Positions 36,201 to 45,837 of a DNA stretch of 64,000 bases are shown here, piece by piece. The position numbers were made by a program, and so were the translations under genes. Below the pieces are notes generated by a model. That model worked only from the letters and a program-made list of their open reading frames with translations, searched no databases and was not told the DNA's origin. How positions within the stretch are numbered: position 1 is the stretch's first letter; each line of letters begins with the position of its first letter. Origin of the DNA: an uncultured Erythrobacter sp. (GTDB taxonomy: Bacteria; Pseudomonadota; Alphaproteobacteria; Sphingomonadales; Sphingomonadaceae); assembly GCF_947492365.1 (NCBI RefSeq), contig NZ_CANLMB010000002.1, forward strand, positions 746,268-810,267. The letters run 5' to 3'.

Positions 36201-37063
36201 ATCTCGCCCTCCTGTGCCACCAGCCCGCGCTTTTGCAGGTCGATAAGATGCGCGGTGACGCTCATCTCGGCTGCACCGATCAGGCGTTCGTCCAGCCCCT
36301 TATACATATCGGGAATAAAGTCGGCCGCGGTCCGCGCTCGCTCGCTCATCAGCCGCACAATCTGGTTCTCGCGCTGGCGGCGATGGCCGATCATGCCGCG
36401 CACCAGCTGCTTGGGCTTCTCAATCGCCGCGCCGTGGGCGGAGTGGTAGACGCTGTCATCGCGCGCCATCAGTTTCTCCAGGCTCGCCATATAGTCGCCC
36501 ATGTCGCCATCAGGCGGGATCACCACGCTGGTTGACCAGCCCATGACGTGATCGCCGGTAAACAGCGCGCCGCTTTCCTCCAGCGCGAAGCACAGATGGT
36601 TGGATGTGTGCCCCGGCGTCGCCACCGCAGTCAGCGTCCAACCGGTCCCGCGCATCTGCTCGCCATCTTCGAGCACCCGGTCAGGCTCGTAAGTCGTGTC
36701 AAAGGCCTCGTCAGAACGCGGCAGGTCCGAATTGAGCACCAGCGGCGCGCAGCCCACAACTGGCGCTCCGGTCAGTTTGGCGAGCGGCGCAGCGGCGGGT
36801 GAGTGATCGCGGTGGGTGTGGGTGCACATGATCGCAGAGACCACGCGATTGCATATTGCTGCCTCAATCGCGGCAATATGCGCCGGATCATCAGGCCCCG
36901 GATCGATCACCGCGCAATCGGGTCCGTCCTCCTGACCCACGACATAGGTCTGCGTTCCGGTGAATGTGTAGGGCGAGGGATTGGGCGCAAGCACCCGCAT
37001 CACCAGCGGCTCTACCTGGTCGGCGATCCCTGTGGGCCAGGGCTTGGAAGGTATGCGTGACAT
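36185..37063 (-). CDS. Metallo-beta-lactamase fold hydrolase with C-terminal winged-helix-like domain
   Basis: 292 residues from the ATG at 37063; a GTG at 37099 is also possible and no ribosome site decides. Zinc-binding residues are in HTHRDHS (HxHxDH), the Gly-His in TPGHTSNH and the Asp in LFTGDHVMG. A C-terminal 70 residues of helices (QLVRGMIGHRRQRENQIVRL...) match the winged-helix tail common in hydroxyacylglutathione hydrolase-like and lactonase-like proteins. The substrate is not known. Confidence 0.87.
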   Translation of the reverse strand: MSRIPSKPWPTGIADQVEPLVMRVLAPNPSPYTFTGTQTYVVGQEDGPDCAVIDPGPDDPAHIAAIEAAICNRVVSAIMCTHTHRDHSPAAAPLAKLTGAPVVGCAPLVLNSDLPRSDEAFDTTYEPDRVLEDGEQMRGTGWTLTAVATPGHTSNHLCFALEESGALFTGDHVMGWSTSVVIPPDGDMGDYMASLEKLMARDDSVYHSAHGAAIEKPKQLVRGMIGHRRQRENQIVRLMSERARTAADFIPDMYKGLDERLIGAAEMSVTAHLIDLQKRGLVAQEGEIWRTI

Positions 37064-37120
37064 AGGGTTGCATATGGAGCGAGGCGTGGCACATGTCACG
37101 TCCAGGAGAGAGGAACCCGC

Positions 37121-38593
37121 ATGGCCGACTACATTCTAGTTCTGGACGAAGGCACCACTTCGACCCGCGCGATGCTGTTTGCAAGCGACGGGGTGTTGGT
37201 CGCCTCTGCACAGGAAGAGCTGACCCAGCACTATCCGCAATCGGGCTGGGTCGAGCATGACGCAGGTGAAATCTGGGAGAAGACGCTCAAATGTGCGCTT
37301 GCAGTCATCCCCGACGCGGGCGGCGCGGCCATGATCGCGGGTATCGGCATCACCAATCAGCGCGAGACTGTGGTCGCGTGGGACAAAGACACGGGCAAGC
37401 CGCTCACCCGCGCGATCGTGTGGCAGGACCGGCGGACCGAGCCGTTCTGCACCGCCTTGCGCGAGGCCGGGCACGAAGCCGACGTGCAGCGCCGCACTGG
37501 CCTGCTGCTCGACCCCTATTTCTCCGGCACCAAAATGCGCTGGATGCTCGACAATGTGGCCGAAGTGAAGATCGCTGCGGATGCGGGCACTCTGGCGTTT
37601 GGGACGGTTGAATGCTGGCTGGTCTACAAGCTCACCGGCGGCGCTTCGCATATCAGTGACGCCAGCAATGCCAGCCGCACCTTGTTGATGGAGCTTGCGG
37701 GTGAGGGCTTTGACGAGGGGCTGTGCGAATTGCTGGGCGTGCCGCATTCCGCGCTGCCGCAAGTCACCGATATGTCGGGCCAGCTGGCCGAAACCGAGGT
37801 GAGCCTGTTCGGGCGTGAAATCCCGATCACCGGCCTTGCAGGCGACCAGCAGGCGGCGACGATCGGGCAAGCCTGCCTCTCGCCCGGTGAGACCAAAGCG
37901 ACCTATGGCACCGGCGCATTCGTGCTCACCAATCAGGGAGAGACGATTCCGCATTCCACGAACCGGCTGCTAGGCACGGTGCTGACCCAACTGGACGGCA
38001 AGCGGACCTATGCCATCGAAGGATCGGTCTTCGTCGCGGGCAGCCTGGTGCAATGGCTGCGCGATTCGCTCGGCATTGTGGATGTCGCCAGCCAGACCGA
38101 GGAGCTGGCGCGCTCGGTTCCCGATACGGGCGGCGTGACCATTGTGCCTGCGCTCTCCGGCCTTGGCGCACCGCATTGGCGACCCGATGCACGCGGAGTG
38201 ATTACGGGGCTGAGTTTCGCGAGCGGGAAAGCCGAGCTGGCGCGCGCTGCGCTGGAGGCGATGGCGCATCAGACGCATGACCTTGCGCAGGCCTTTGCCG
38301 CTGACGGCACGCCGTGGGGAACGCTCAGAATCGATGGCGGGATGGCGGCGAATGACTGGATGGCGCAGGACCTTGCAAACATGCTGGACCTGACGGTGGA
38401 GCGGCCCGGTTTTGTCGAGACAACCGCGCTGGGTGCAGCGATGCTCGCGGCTGCCGGCGCGGGGCTGTATCCCGATCTGGAAAGCGCGGCGGCAAAGATG
38501 CGCGGCACTCTGTCTGCCTTCGAGCCTGACATGGATGAGGCGACTCGCGAAGAGCGCCTGTCGCGCTGGCAAAGCGCGCTTGATGCTGCCTGA
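37121..38593 (+). CDS. glpK: Glycerol kinase
   Basis: 490 residues. It phosphorylates glycerol to sn-glycerol 3-phosphate with ATP. The FGGY-family fold shows the first phosphate loop DEGTTSTRAML (residues 8-18), the glycerol/ATP region TNQRETVVAWDK-T, and GDQQAATIGQ and IDGGMAANDW in the C-terminal half. Length and N-terminus (MADYILVLDEGTTS) are standard. AGGAGAGAGG lies a few bases upstream. No glpF, glpD or glpR is adjacent, so its regulation is not visible here. Confidence 0.95.
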   Translation: MADYILVLDEGTTSTRAMLFASDGVLVASAQEELTQHYPQSGWVEHDAGEIWEKTLKCALAVIPDAGGAAMIAGIGITNQRETVVAWDKDTGKPLTRAIVWQDRRTEPFCTALREAGHEADVQRRTGLLLDPYFSGTKMRWMLDNVAEVKIAADAGTLAFGTVECWLVYKLTGGASHISDASNASRTLLMELAGEGFDEGLCELLGVPHSALPQVTDMSGQLAETEVSLFGREIPITGLAGDQQAATIGQACLSPGETKATYGTGAFVLTNQGETIPHSTNRLLGTVLTQLDGKRTYAIEGSVFVAGSLVQWLRDSLGIVDVASQTEELARSVPDTGGVTIVPALSGLGAPHWRPDARGVITGLSFASGKAELARAALEAMAHQTHDLAQAFAADGTPWGTLRIDGGMAANDWMAQDLANMLDLTVERPGFVETTALGAAMLAAAGAGLYPDLESAAAKMRGTLSAFEPDMDEATREERLSRWQSALDAA

Positions 38594-38650
38594 GCAGGCT
38601 TTCGAGGCCTCTCCATACCAGAATTTACATTTTAACCTTTGCGCTCCCCC

Positions 38651-38680
38651 CGTCCCCGCAAGGGACGCAGGCTGCCTGCT
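38651..38680. terminator. Two tandem stem-loops downstream of glpK
   Basis: CGTCCC-CGCAA-GGGACG (38651-38667) is followed directly by GCAGG-CTG-CCTGC (38668-38680). They lie 58 to 87 bp after the glpK stop and before the L,D-transpeptidase gene. No T-run follows, so intrinsic termination is uncertain; an mRNA-end structure is plausible. Confidence 0.35.
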
Positions 38681-38748
38681 CACTGGCGGTTAACACGTAA
38701 GTCGGGCATATAGAGGCTGTTCAATCAGGGTATCCGGACCTTTCAATT

Positions 38749-39648
38749 ATGGCTTTCAAATCTATCCGCCTCACCGCTTTTGCCGGTCTTGTCGCTCTCG
38801 CCGGAGGGGCAAGCTTCGCGCTTGCGCAGACCTCTGCCGATGATGCAGCCGATGCTGCGGTAGTCGTAGCCGCCGAGGCGGATGCCGCGATCCGCGCGAT
38901 TGACCCGTCCACGGGCGGGCCATCAATCGTGGTCGATCCGAGCCTGCCGCAGCCTTACGGCTTTGTGACCGAAACCGATGTCGAGGACCTGCCCGAGCTT
39001 CCGCCCGCACCAACATTCGATGCCGCGCCTGCCGCGCCGATGCCTGAAATCGCTGCGCCGACTGTAGTTGCTCCGCGCGCACCTGCGGCGCGGATGATTT
39101 CCAACCCGATGGTTCAAGCCGCTCCGGAACCGGCGCCAGCACAAGTCGCGCAGGCACGGGTCACACAGGCCGCCAGCGACGATCCCTTCGTGGTCAAAAG
39201 CATCCTGCCGATCACCGGCACGATCCGCTATGGCGAATGGTATTGGGATGAGAGCCGCGCGCCTTCCAATGGCCCGCTGGTCATCACCGTCGATCTTGAT
39301 GCGCGGGTTATCAGCGTGTTCCGCGACGGGCACGAAATTGGCACTGCGGTTGCGCTGCTGGGCACAACTTCGCACCCGACCCCGCTCGGCACCTTCCCGA
39401 TCCTGACCAAGGAACGCGACAATGTGTCAGAGAAATACAACAACGCGCCCATGCCCTGGACGCTGCGGCTGACTTGGGACGGGATCGCGATCCACGGTTC
39501 GCCGGTGATGAACGGCTATGCTTCGCATGGCTGCATCGGAGTGCCCGATCCCTTCGCTGAGAAGCTGTTCGCGATCACTTCGCGCGGGGACAAGGTCGTG
39601 ATTACGCGCGGCCAGTATATCGGCGTGGGCGACCGCATCCTCTCTTAA
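38749..39648 (+). CDS. L,D-transpeptidase (YkuD domain), exported
   Basis: 299 residues. A signal peptide runs to about residue 27 (ASFALAQ). A low-complexity Ala/Pro-rich linker follows (about 30-130). The C-terminal YkuD catalytic domain has IHGSP and SHGCIGVP, where the Cys is the nucleophile and the preceding His is the partner. Such enzymes make 3-3 cross-links in peptidoglycan or attach lipoproteins to it in the periplasm. The long linker suggests the catalytic domain is held away from the membrane. Confidence 0.92.
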   Translation: MAFKSIRLTAFAGLVALAGGASFALAQTSADDAADAAVVVAAEADAAIRAIDPSTGGPSIVVDPSLPQPYGFVTETDVEDLPELPPAPTFDAAPAAPMPEIAAPTVVAPRAPAARMISNPMVQAAPEPAPAQVAQARVTQAASDDPFVVKSILPITGTIRYGEWYWDESRAPSNGPLVITVDLDARVISVFRDGHEIGTAVALLGTTSHPTPLGTFPILTKERDNVSEKYNNAPMPWTLRLTWDGIAIHGSPVMNGYASHGCIGVPDPFAEKLFAITSRGDKVVITRGQYIGVGDRILS

Positions 39649-39662
39649 TCAACCAGAGCGCC

Positions 39663-40610
39663 CTAATGCGTTCTTCGGGGCGGTTCGGGACTGAAGCGCC
39701 ATACCCGCCAATGGAGCGGTGTGCCTTCCATCGGTTCGCTGCTCGCGCTCGCCAGAACGCCGCCTAGCGAGGCATTCTCGCCGCGCCACAAGCGGTCGGC
39801 AGCACGCCCCGCTTCGCTGCGGCTGACGCGGCCACCCAAGGCGGAGACAATCCGGCAGACCGTCTCGATCTGGATGACGCGCGGGACATTGGCGTAATAG
39901 CGGTAGGTCGGGCTGTCCTCATCATCCTCAAGCGCGACCATCTCCTCCCAATCGAGCTCCGCATACCAATCGAGCGCGCGCGCTGCCTCGGCCAGATGGC
40001 CTGCGCTTGTCGCCAGCGCCTCGGCGTCGAGCCAGTCATGCTGCGCCAGATGCTGGCGCACCCGCACCCGGTCGAAAGCGCGGCTGGCGTTGGAGGGGTC
40101 TTGCGCTGGCGTGATACCGGCTGAGGCAACCAGAGCCTCCAGATCGGCTTTGCGCGCCCATAGCAGCGGGCGGATCAACGCGATCTCGCTATCGGGCAAA
40201 AGCGTGCCCGCGCGCACTCCGGCAAGGCCGGGTAGCCCGCTTCCGCGCGCGAGCCGCATCAGCAAAGTCTCTGCCTGATCGTCGGCGTGGTGAGCGGTCG
40301 CAACCGCTCCAAGGTTCTGGTCGCAGGCCCATTCGCGCAAAGCGGCATAACGCGCCTCGCGCGCCTTGGCCTGAAGATTGCCCCGTTCGAGCCGCACTGA
40401 AATCGCGGTGAAGGGCACGTCGAGCGCGGCACACAGACCTTCGACCAAGGCGACTTCGCTCGCCGCTTCCTCGCGCAAGCCGTGGTCGATGCTTGCCACA
40501 GCGATCTCGCCTGGCAATGCGGCAGCGGCGAGCAGTAGCAGCGCGAGACTGTCAGGCCCGCCAGAGACCGCAAGGCCAAGCGGGCCATTGCGGTCTTCCA
40601 CCGGCCACAA
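39663..40610 (-). CDS. tilS: tRNA(Ile)-lysidine synthase TilS, no ATG at its front
   Basis: 315 residues from a TTG at 40610. It modifies the wobble C of tRNA-Ile(CAU) to lysidine. The PP-loop ATPase motif is AVSGGPDSLALLLL (about residues 14-27), with SIDHGLREEA and TAHHADDQAETLLMRL downstream. The same frame reads homologous-looking residues further upstream (LDPELIARFREELGSL) without any ATG before a stop at 40704, so the real start may be a rare codon upstream of 40610. GAGGAG lies 9 bases before the TTG. It is 134 bp downstream of ybgF on the same strand, the usual alphaproteobacterial order. Confidence 0.9.
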   Translation of the reverse strand: MWPVEDRNGPLGLAVSGGPDSLALLLLAAAALPGEIAVASIDHGLREEAASEVALVEGLCAALDVPFTAISVRLERGNLQAKAREARYAALREWACDQNLGAVATAHHADDQAETLLMRLARGSGLPGLAGVRAGTLLPDSEIALIRPLLWARKADLEALVASAGITPAQDPSNASRAFDRVRVRQHLAQHDWLDAEALATSAGHLAEAARALDWYAELDWEEMVALEDDEDSPTYRYYANVPRVIQIETVCRIVSALGGRVSRSEAGRAADRLWRGENASLGGVLASASSEPMEGTPLHWRVWRFSPEPPRRTH

Positions 40611-40743
40611 AGATCCCAGCTCCTCGCGGAACCGCGCGATCAGTTCGGGGTCGAGCGCCCCTAGGTCAGGTGTATGACCGGCTGGCGTATCGATCGGCGC
40701 GCCCCCCTAGGCAACTGGTGCCCAATCCGTGCCCAATGCGGGC

Positions 40744-41733
40744 TTAACCGTCGCAGGTGACGCGGCGGCGATTGCTTTCATACTGGTCAGCGAGCCGCCC
40801 GGTTGCGACTGCAGGATAGGTCTCGCCAAATTCGGACAGAGCGATACAGGCGCGGCGGGTGTCACCCATCGCGATCATGCTTTCGGCGAGGAACAGCAGG
40901 CTGTCCGGCGCGCGGCGCGCGGTCCGGTCAGCCTGATAATTGCGCAGGAACCAACGCGCGGCTTCCTCCGGCATGCCATCGTCAAGGAAAGCGCGGCCCA
41001 GAAGGTTGCGGCCATAAGAGATTTGCGAGTGGTCGGGATAACCCTCGACGTAAGAGGCAAGCTGCTGGCGCGCTTCGGGATAGAAGCCCGCATTCCACAG
41101 GCGGAAGCCGTAGGAATATTCGTCATCGCCCGCATCGTCGGTCTGCGGCTTGGTGATTTCCTGCACTGCGGCGAGCCGTTCGGCGGAAGGGCCAGCGGCG
41201 GCGGCGGATTGCGCATCTTCGCTGCCATCGGAGGCACCATCGCTCATCGCGGCGAGGTTGGAGTTGGTTGCGATCGGCTCATTCGAAGGCTGCGGGGTCG
41301 CGCCCGAAGGCGAAGGCGTTGTCACAGCACCCGCGCTGCGCTGTTCTTCGAGCGCTGCCACGCGCAGCTCCATATTGCTGAGCGCGTTGGTGTTTTCCTC
41401 GGTCAGCGCGGTGAGGCGCTGGAGCTGGGTTTCGATCGCATCGAGCCGCGCGAGAATATCGGTAACCGCTGTGGTCGAAGGCGTGCGGGTGGTGACAGTG
41501 CTGCTCGGCGCACCGTCAGAGGTGATCTGCGGCTCGAAAAAGCGGCCGTCACCGCCGGGAAACACAGCGCGTTGCAGCGCGCGGATCTCGGCTTCGGCGC
41601 GGCGCAGGCGGGCCTCGGAATTGTCCTGCGCAGCGGCGGGAACGGGCGAGGTCGCGACCACTGCGGCGCAGACCAATGCTCCCAATGCGGGAACGGTTTT
41701 GCTGAAGAGGGTGAGCGGATTGCGAGGGCTCAT
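40744..41733 (-). CDS. ybgF: Tol-Pal system protein YbgF/CpoB
   Basis: 329 residues from the ATG at 41733; an open frame reaching 41838 has no support. A signal peptide (about residues 1-36, ending PAAAQ) is followed by a trimerising coiled coil (SEARLRRAEAEIRAL... and the ILARLDAIETQLQRL stretch), an Ala/Ser-rich linker, and a TPR-type C-terminal domain (YSYGFRLWNAGFYPEARQQL... GRAFLDDGMPEEAARWFL). It links cell-wall synthesis with the Tol-Pal machinery in the periplasm. The tol-pal genes themselves are not in the window. Confidence 0.9.
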   Translation of the reverse strand: MSPRNPLTLFSKTVPALGALVCAAVVATSPVPAAAQDNSEARLRRAEAEIRALQRAVFPGGDGRFFEPQITSDGAPSSTVTTRTPSTTAVTDILARLDAIETQLQRLTALTEENTNALSNMELRVAALEEQRSAGAVTTPSPSGATPQPSNEPIATNSNLAAMSDGASDGSEDAQSAAAAGPSAERLAAVQEITKPQTDDAGDDEYSYGFRLWNAGFYPEARQQLASYVEGYPDHSQISYGRNLLGRAFLDDGMPEEAARWFLRNYQADRTARRAPDSLLFLAESMIAMGDTRRACIALSEFGETYPAVATGRLADQYESNRRRVTCDG

Positions 41734-41918
41734 GTCGGGTCGGGCTCCCTGGTTTGAATGTGCGCGAGACTTTGGCTGCCAAAGATGGCCGCACGCGCAT
41801 GAATATGAGCCGAATCTGTGCCCAACCGACGCTCGCAAGTCGAGTGCGCGAGGCCACTAAACGGGGGAATGTGGCTCCATTTCGGATGGGTCGAGGTCGC
41901 TCGGCCTAAGCGCGAAAC

Positions 41919-42800
41919 CTAGTTGTTGGCGGTTTCCCCGGCAGGCGCGTCCGCGCGTGCGAGCAGCGCTTCGGCTGAAACCGGCGCATTGCCGACCGGG
42001 ATCATCTCTTCTGCAATCGGCGGAACACGCTGCCCGCCTATCGTGATGGTGAAGAGATTGGGACGTCCGGTATTGATCCGCGGGTCCTCGGCATCTGCGG
42101 GAATTTCGTAAGTGTCGCCATCCTGCATGACGCCCTCAAACAGCCGCTCGCCGCCATCTTCGTAAAAGCGCACCCAGGCGCCTTCTCCGGTGGCGGTGAA
42201 GACGACCTGACCGCTTGCGGAGGGCGCTGGCTGTGCTGCGCCCGAGGCCGTTCCGGCATCTCCCGTGCTGGCAAGCTGCGCTGCATCGCCATTTTGCGCA
42301 GTCTCTGCTGCGTCATCCGCCGCGTCGCTTTCAGCGATCAGCGATGCCGGGCCTGTGCCTGCGCCGAAATGGGTGTTGTAGAAAAAGATCACGCCCAGCG
42401 CGAGGATCAGCGCGGCGAACCCGCCAAACCATGCAAGACCGGCAGAGGGCAGCTTGGCCGGATCGCCCGGCTCCATCCCGCCTGAAATGGCCGAGGCGCG
42501 CGCATGGCCATCGGCCAGTTCCTCGCGCACCGCCTGCGCGATCTCATCAGGGTCAAGTCCGACGCTGCGCGCATAGGTCTTGGCAAAGCCGATGGCGTAG
42601 GTGCGCGAAGGCAGCGCCTCGAACGCGCTCGTTTCGATCGATTCCAGATGGCGGATCGGAATGCGTGTCTCGCCCGCAATATGCGACAGTTCCAGCCGCT
42701 TTTCCTCGCGCGCTTCACGCAGACGATCGCCCGCGCTTGCCGGGCTTGTCTCCTCAAGCTCGGGCGCGTCTTCTTCAGCGATTTCCTGTTCGTTTCCCAT
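41919..42800 (-). CDS. RodZ-like helix-turn-helix protein with membrane span and DUF4115 domain
   Basis: 293 residues from the ATG at 42800; a GTG at 42845 with AAGGGA upstream is an alternative. A cytoplasmic HTH_25 domain (about 25-90, DRLREAREEKRLELSHIAGETRIPIRHL is two helices of it) is followed by one membrane span near residue 125-142 (FGGFAALILALGVIFFY), an Ala/Gln-rich periplasmic linker and a DUF4115-like domain ending near PPIAEEMIPVGN. This matches RodZ, which anchors the MreB cytoskeleton in rod-shaped cells. No mre genes are adjacent. Confidence 0.83.
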   Translation of the reverse strand: MGNEQEIAEEDAPELEETSPASAGDRLREAREEKRLELSHIAGETRIPIRHLESIETSAFEALPSRTYAIGFAKTYARSVGLDPDEIAQAVREELADGHARASAISGGMEPGDPAKLPSAGLAWFGGFAALILALGVIFFYNTHFGAGTGPASLIAESDAADDAAETAQNGDAAQLASTGDAGTASGAAQPAPSASGQVVFTATGEGAWVRFYEDGGERLFEGVMQDGDTYEIPADAEDPRINTGRPNLFTITIGGQRVPPIAEEMIPVGNAPVSAEALLARADAPAGETANN

Positions 42801-42956
42801 GACCCATCCACTTGTGCGTGGTTTTTTGAATTCGTTGGACGACACTGAAACTTCGTCCCTTACCGCGAGTCAAGGATTCGCTTCGTAATTCTTCGTATGC
42901 CGGGTCGAGACGAGTGCGTGTGGAGGCGGCCTGAGCCGCTGCGCCGCAAGCCCGGG

Positions 42957-45242
42957 TTAGTCCGTTTCAATATCGCGTTCGGCTGCCCACTGGCTGAGTT
43001 CAGCGCGCAGGTTCGTCGAGGGATCTGCAAGCCAGGCGGTCATCGCATTGCCGAGCTCGGCCAGATCGACCTTGCGCACCAGCTCCTTGATCGGGCCGAC
43101 AGCTGCGGGTGTGATCGAAAGGCGGCGGAACCCGATGGCGAGAAGCGCTAGTGCCTCCAGCCTGCGCCCGCCCATCTCGCCGCAAACTCCAAGGTCGACA
43201 TTGCTCCCAATCGTGCTCTGCACCACGCGCCGCAGGAAACGCAGGATCGGGATGCTGAGCCAGTCATAGCGTTCGGCCAGCGCCGGATTGGCGCGGTCGG
43301 CGGCGAACAGGAACTGCGTAAGATCATTGGTCCCGACCGAGAGGAAGGACAGCTTGGGCAGCAGCAGATCAAGCACTTCGGCGAGCGCGGGAACTTCCAG
43401 CATTGCGCCAAAGTGAATCTCGTCCGGCACCATCTTCTTTTTCGAGCGCAGGAAGGCGAGCTGATCGTCGAACACCGCCTTGGCCGCGTCGAATTCCCAT
43501 ACTTCGGACACCATCGGGAACATGACATAGAGCGAGCGACCGGCCGCCGCTTCGAGCAGCGAGCGCGCTTGAGCCTTCATCAACCCTTCGCGGGTGAGCG
43601 CGAGCCGCAGCGCGCGCCAGCCCATTGCGGGATTCTCGTCATTCTGCGCGATCTCGCTGGCGAGATAGGGCACCGCTTTGTCGCCGCCAATATCGACCGT
43701 GCGGAAGATCACCGGCTTGTCTCCAGCCGCATCCAGCACGTCGCGGTAGAGTTTAAGCTGGCGTTCGCGCGCCGGGAGCGTGGCGGAAACGAGGAACTGG
43801 AATTCGGTGCGGAACAGCCCGACACCGTCCGCGCCGGTCAATGCCAGCGCGCTGATATCGTCGCGCAGTCCGGCATTCATCATCACCTGAATGCGCGTGC
43901 CGCAGCGGGTGAATGGCTCGACATCGCGCAGCGCGGCATAGGCAGCCTGCTTCTCTTTTGACTTGGCAAAGCGCTGGGCAAAGGCATCGGCGACCTGAGC
44001 GGAAGGGCGCACGGTCGCATTGGCCTTGGTCGCGTCGAGCAGGATTTCGTCGCCTTCACGGATCACGCCGCGAATGCCCCCTTTGCCATGGTTCGCGCGG
44101 CCTAGCACCGGCACGCCCATGGCGCGCGCTACGATCACCACATGCGCGGTAAGCGAGCCTTCTTCGAGGATCACGCCTTTCAAACGCCGCCGATCATACT
44201 CAAGCAGTTCGGCGGGGCCGAGATTCTTGGCGATCAGGATCGTATCCTTGCGCAGACCCTGCTGCGCGGCGGTGCCCAGCTGGCCTGAGACAATGCGCAA
44301 CAGCCGGTTCGCCAGATCCTCCAGATCGTGCATCCGGTCGGCGAGCAGCGGATCGTCGATCTCGCGCATCCGCATCCGTGTGTGCTGCTGCACCCGCTCG
44401 ATCGCCGCCTCTGCGGTCAATCCGCTGTCGATTGCTTCGTTGATGCGCCGCGACCAACCTTCGTCATAGGCGAACATCTTGTAGGTCTCGAGCACCTCTT
44501 CATGCTCGCCGCCAATGCGGAATTCGGCCTGGCTCGACAGATTGTCGATCTGTTCGCGCATCTTATCAAAGGCGCGATAGACCCGCTCGCGCTCGGCCTC
44601 GATATCGTCGGCCATCACCTGCATGATTTCGACGCGGGGCTGGTGATAGGCAGCAATGCCCGCCGCCAGCCCTTTGACCAGAGTCAGGCCGGTGAGCGTC
44701 TGCGGGCCGGATTGCGCCTCGGTCAGCCCGCGCGCCTCTTCCTCATCGACCAGCTCGGCATTGGCGATCAGTTCGGACAGCACCATTGCAGTGGTCTGGA
44801 GCGCCTCGATCTCGACCTCTTCATAGCGGCGCGGGTCGACATGCTGGACGCACAGGACGCCCACCGCACGCTCGCGGTAGACAATCGGCACGCCGGCAAA
44901 GGAGTGGAATTTCTCCTCACCCGTTTCCGGGCGGTACTGAAAGTCGGGATGCGCCTTGGCCTCAGCCAGATTGAGCGTTTCGACATTGTCGGCAATCGTA
45001 CCGGTCAGGCCTTCGCCAATTGCCATGCGGGTGACATGGACCGCGCTTTTGTTCAGCCCGCGCGTTGCGAACAGTTCGAGCATCCCCTCGCGCAGCAGAT
45101 AGATCGAGCAGACTTCGCTGGTGAGGCTTTCGCCGACAATCTCGACCACCTGATCCAGTTTGCCCTGCGCGTGCAGACGGGTCGCCATCACATCGTGGAG
45201 GCGGGTCAGGATCTGTCGAGCAGAGGAAGCGGCGGCGGTCAT
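42957..45242 (-). CDS. ptsP: Nitrogen-related PTS enzyme I (PEP-protein phosphotransferase, PtsP)
   Basis: 761 residues. An N-terminal GAF domain (about 1-165) is followed by the PTS enzyme I fold: an N-terminal HPr-docking domain near residues 190-310 and the swivelling phospho-His domain with SLTAHVVIVARAMGVPVLG. The PEP-binding TIM barrel has LFRTEFQFL, IFRTVDIGGDK and GTNDLTQFLFAADR. It takes phosphate from PEP and passes it to NPr and EIIA-Ntr in regulatory phosphotransfer linked to nitrogen and carbon state. The GAF domain likely senses a nitrogen metabolite such as glutamine. ptsN and npr are not in the window. Confidence 0.95.
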   Translation of the reverse strand: MTAAASSARQILTRLHDVMATRLHAQGKLDQVVEIVGESLTSEVCSIYLLREGMLELFATRGLNKSAVHVTRMAIGEGLTGTIADNVETLNLAEAKAHPDFQYRPETGEEKFHSFAGVPIVYRERAVGVLCVQHVDPRRYEEVEIEALQTTAMVLSELIANAELVDEEEARGLTEAQSGPQTLTGLTLVKGLAAGIAAYHQPRVEIMQVMADDIEAERERVYRAFDKMREQIDNLSSQAEFRIGGEHEEVLETYKMFAYDEGWSRRINEAIDSGLTAEAAIERVQQHTRMRMREIDDPLLADRMHDLEDLANRLLRIVSGQLGTAAQQGLRKDTILIAKNLGPAELLEYDRRRLKGVILEEGSLTAHVVIVARAMGVPVLGRANHGKGGIRGVIREGDEILLDATKANATVRPSAQVADAFAQRFAKSKEKQAAYAALRDVEPFTRCGTRIQVMMNAGLRDDISALALTGADGVGLFRTEFQFLVSATLPARERQLKLYRDVLDAAGDKPVIFRTVDIGGDKAVPYLASEIAQNDENPAMGWRALRLALTREGLMKAQARSLLEAAAGRSLYVMFPMVSEVWEFDAAKAVFDDQLAFLRSKKKMVPDEIHFGAMLEVPALAEVLDLLLPKLSFLSVGTNDLTQFLFAADRANPALAERYDWLSIPILRFLRRVVQSTIGSNVDLGVCGEMGGRRLEALALLAIGFRRLSITPAAVGPIKELVRKVDLAELGNAMTAWLADPSTNLRAELSQWAAERDIETD

Positions 45243-45381
45243 GATTGTATCCGACCTAGGCCGTCAGAGGCGGAAAAGCAAAGGGGATCGCGCGCGCAAA
45301 ACAGCGCAACTGACCCCGAAACGGGCCAGAATGTGCGGGGGGCAAGCGCGCGCGCCTTGACCGGTTAGCCGGCCCGCGTGG

Positions 45382-45549
45382 CTAGTTGCGCGAAATTTCC
45401 TCTTTCAATCGCAATTTCTGTTTCTTGATTTCCTGGATCATCGCCGCATCGGGAACTGGCCGGGCCATTTCATCGCGCAGCTGCGCGTCGAGGCCTGCAT
45501 GTTTGGACTGGAGAGCATTCACGTGAGATGAAGCTGCCGACGATGCCAT
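45382..45549 (-). CDS. YdcH-family small protein (DUF465)
   Basis: 55 residues from the ATG at 45549, which has AGGAG eight bases upstream; a longer frame to 45657 has no support. The sequence is a short helical hairpin (HVNALQSKHAGLDAQLRDE ... IKKQKLRLKEEISRN) typical of DUF465/YdcH. The conserved KKQKLRLKEEI pattern is present. Function is unknown. It is divergent from another DUF465 gene 288 bp away. Confidence 0.85.
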   Translation of the reverse strand: MASSAASSHVNALQSKHAGLDAQLRDEMARPVPDAAMIQEIKKQKLRLKEEISRN

Positions 45550-45837
45550 ATGCGTTCTCCTATATATATGGTCGGGGGCCGGTTCTGGGAGTTGCCCAAA
45601 ACGATCAGCCCTCGAAAGAGCGACTCGGCACCTGACGGCGGAGCCGCAGAACCACAAGAAAACACACCAACCGCCGAATGCAAAGCGTTTTGCGATGGTC
45701 TAAGGGTTCATCCTGTGCATTTTTGCGACAGACCGAGCGCTCCGGATGGCGCGATTGGCCGCGTGCGGCTATGGGCCCTGATCTTGACCCTATGTTCGTG
45801 GGGGAACACAAATCGCAAACTTGCGAGTTGAGAGGCA

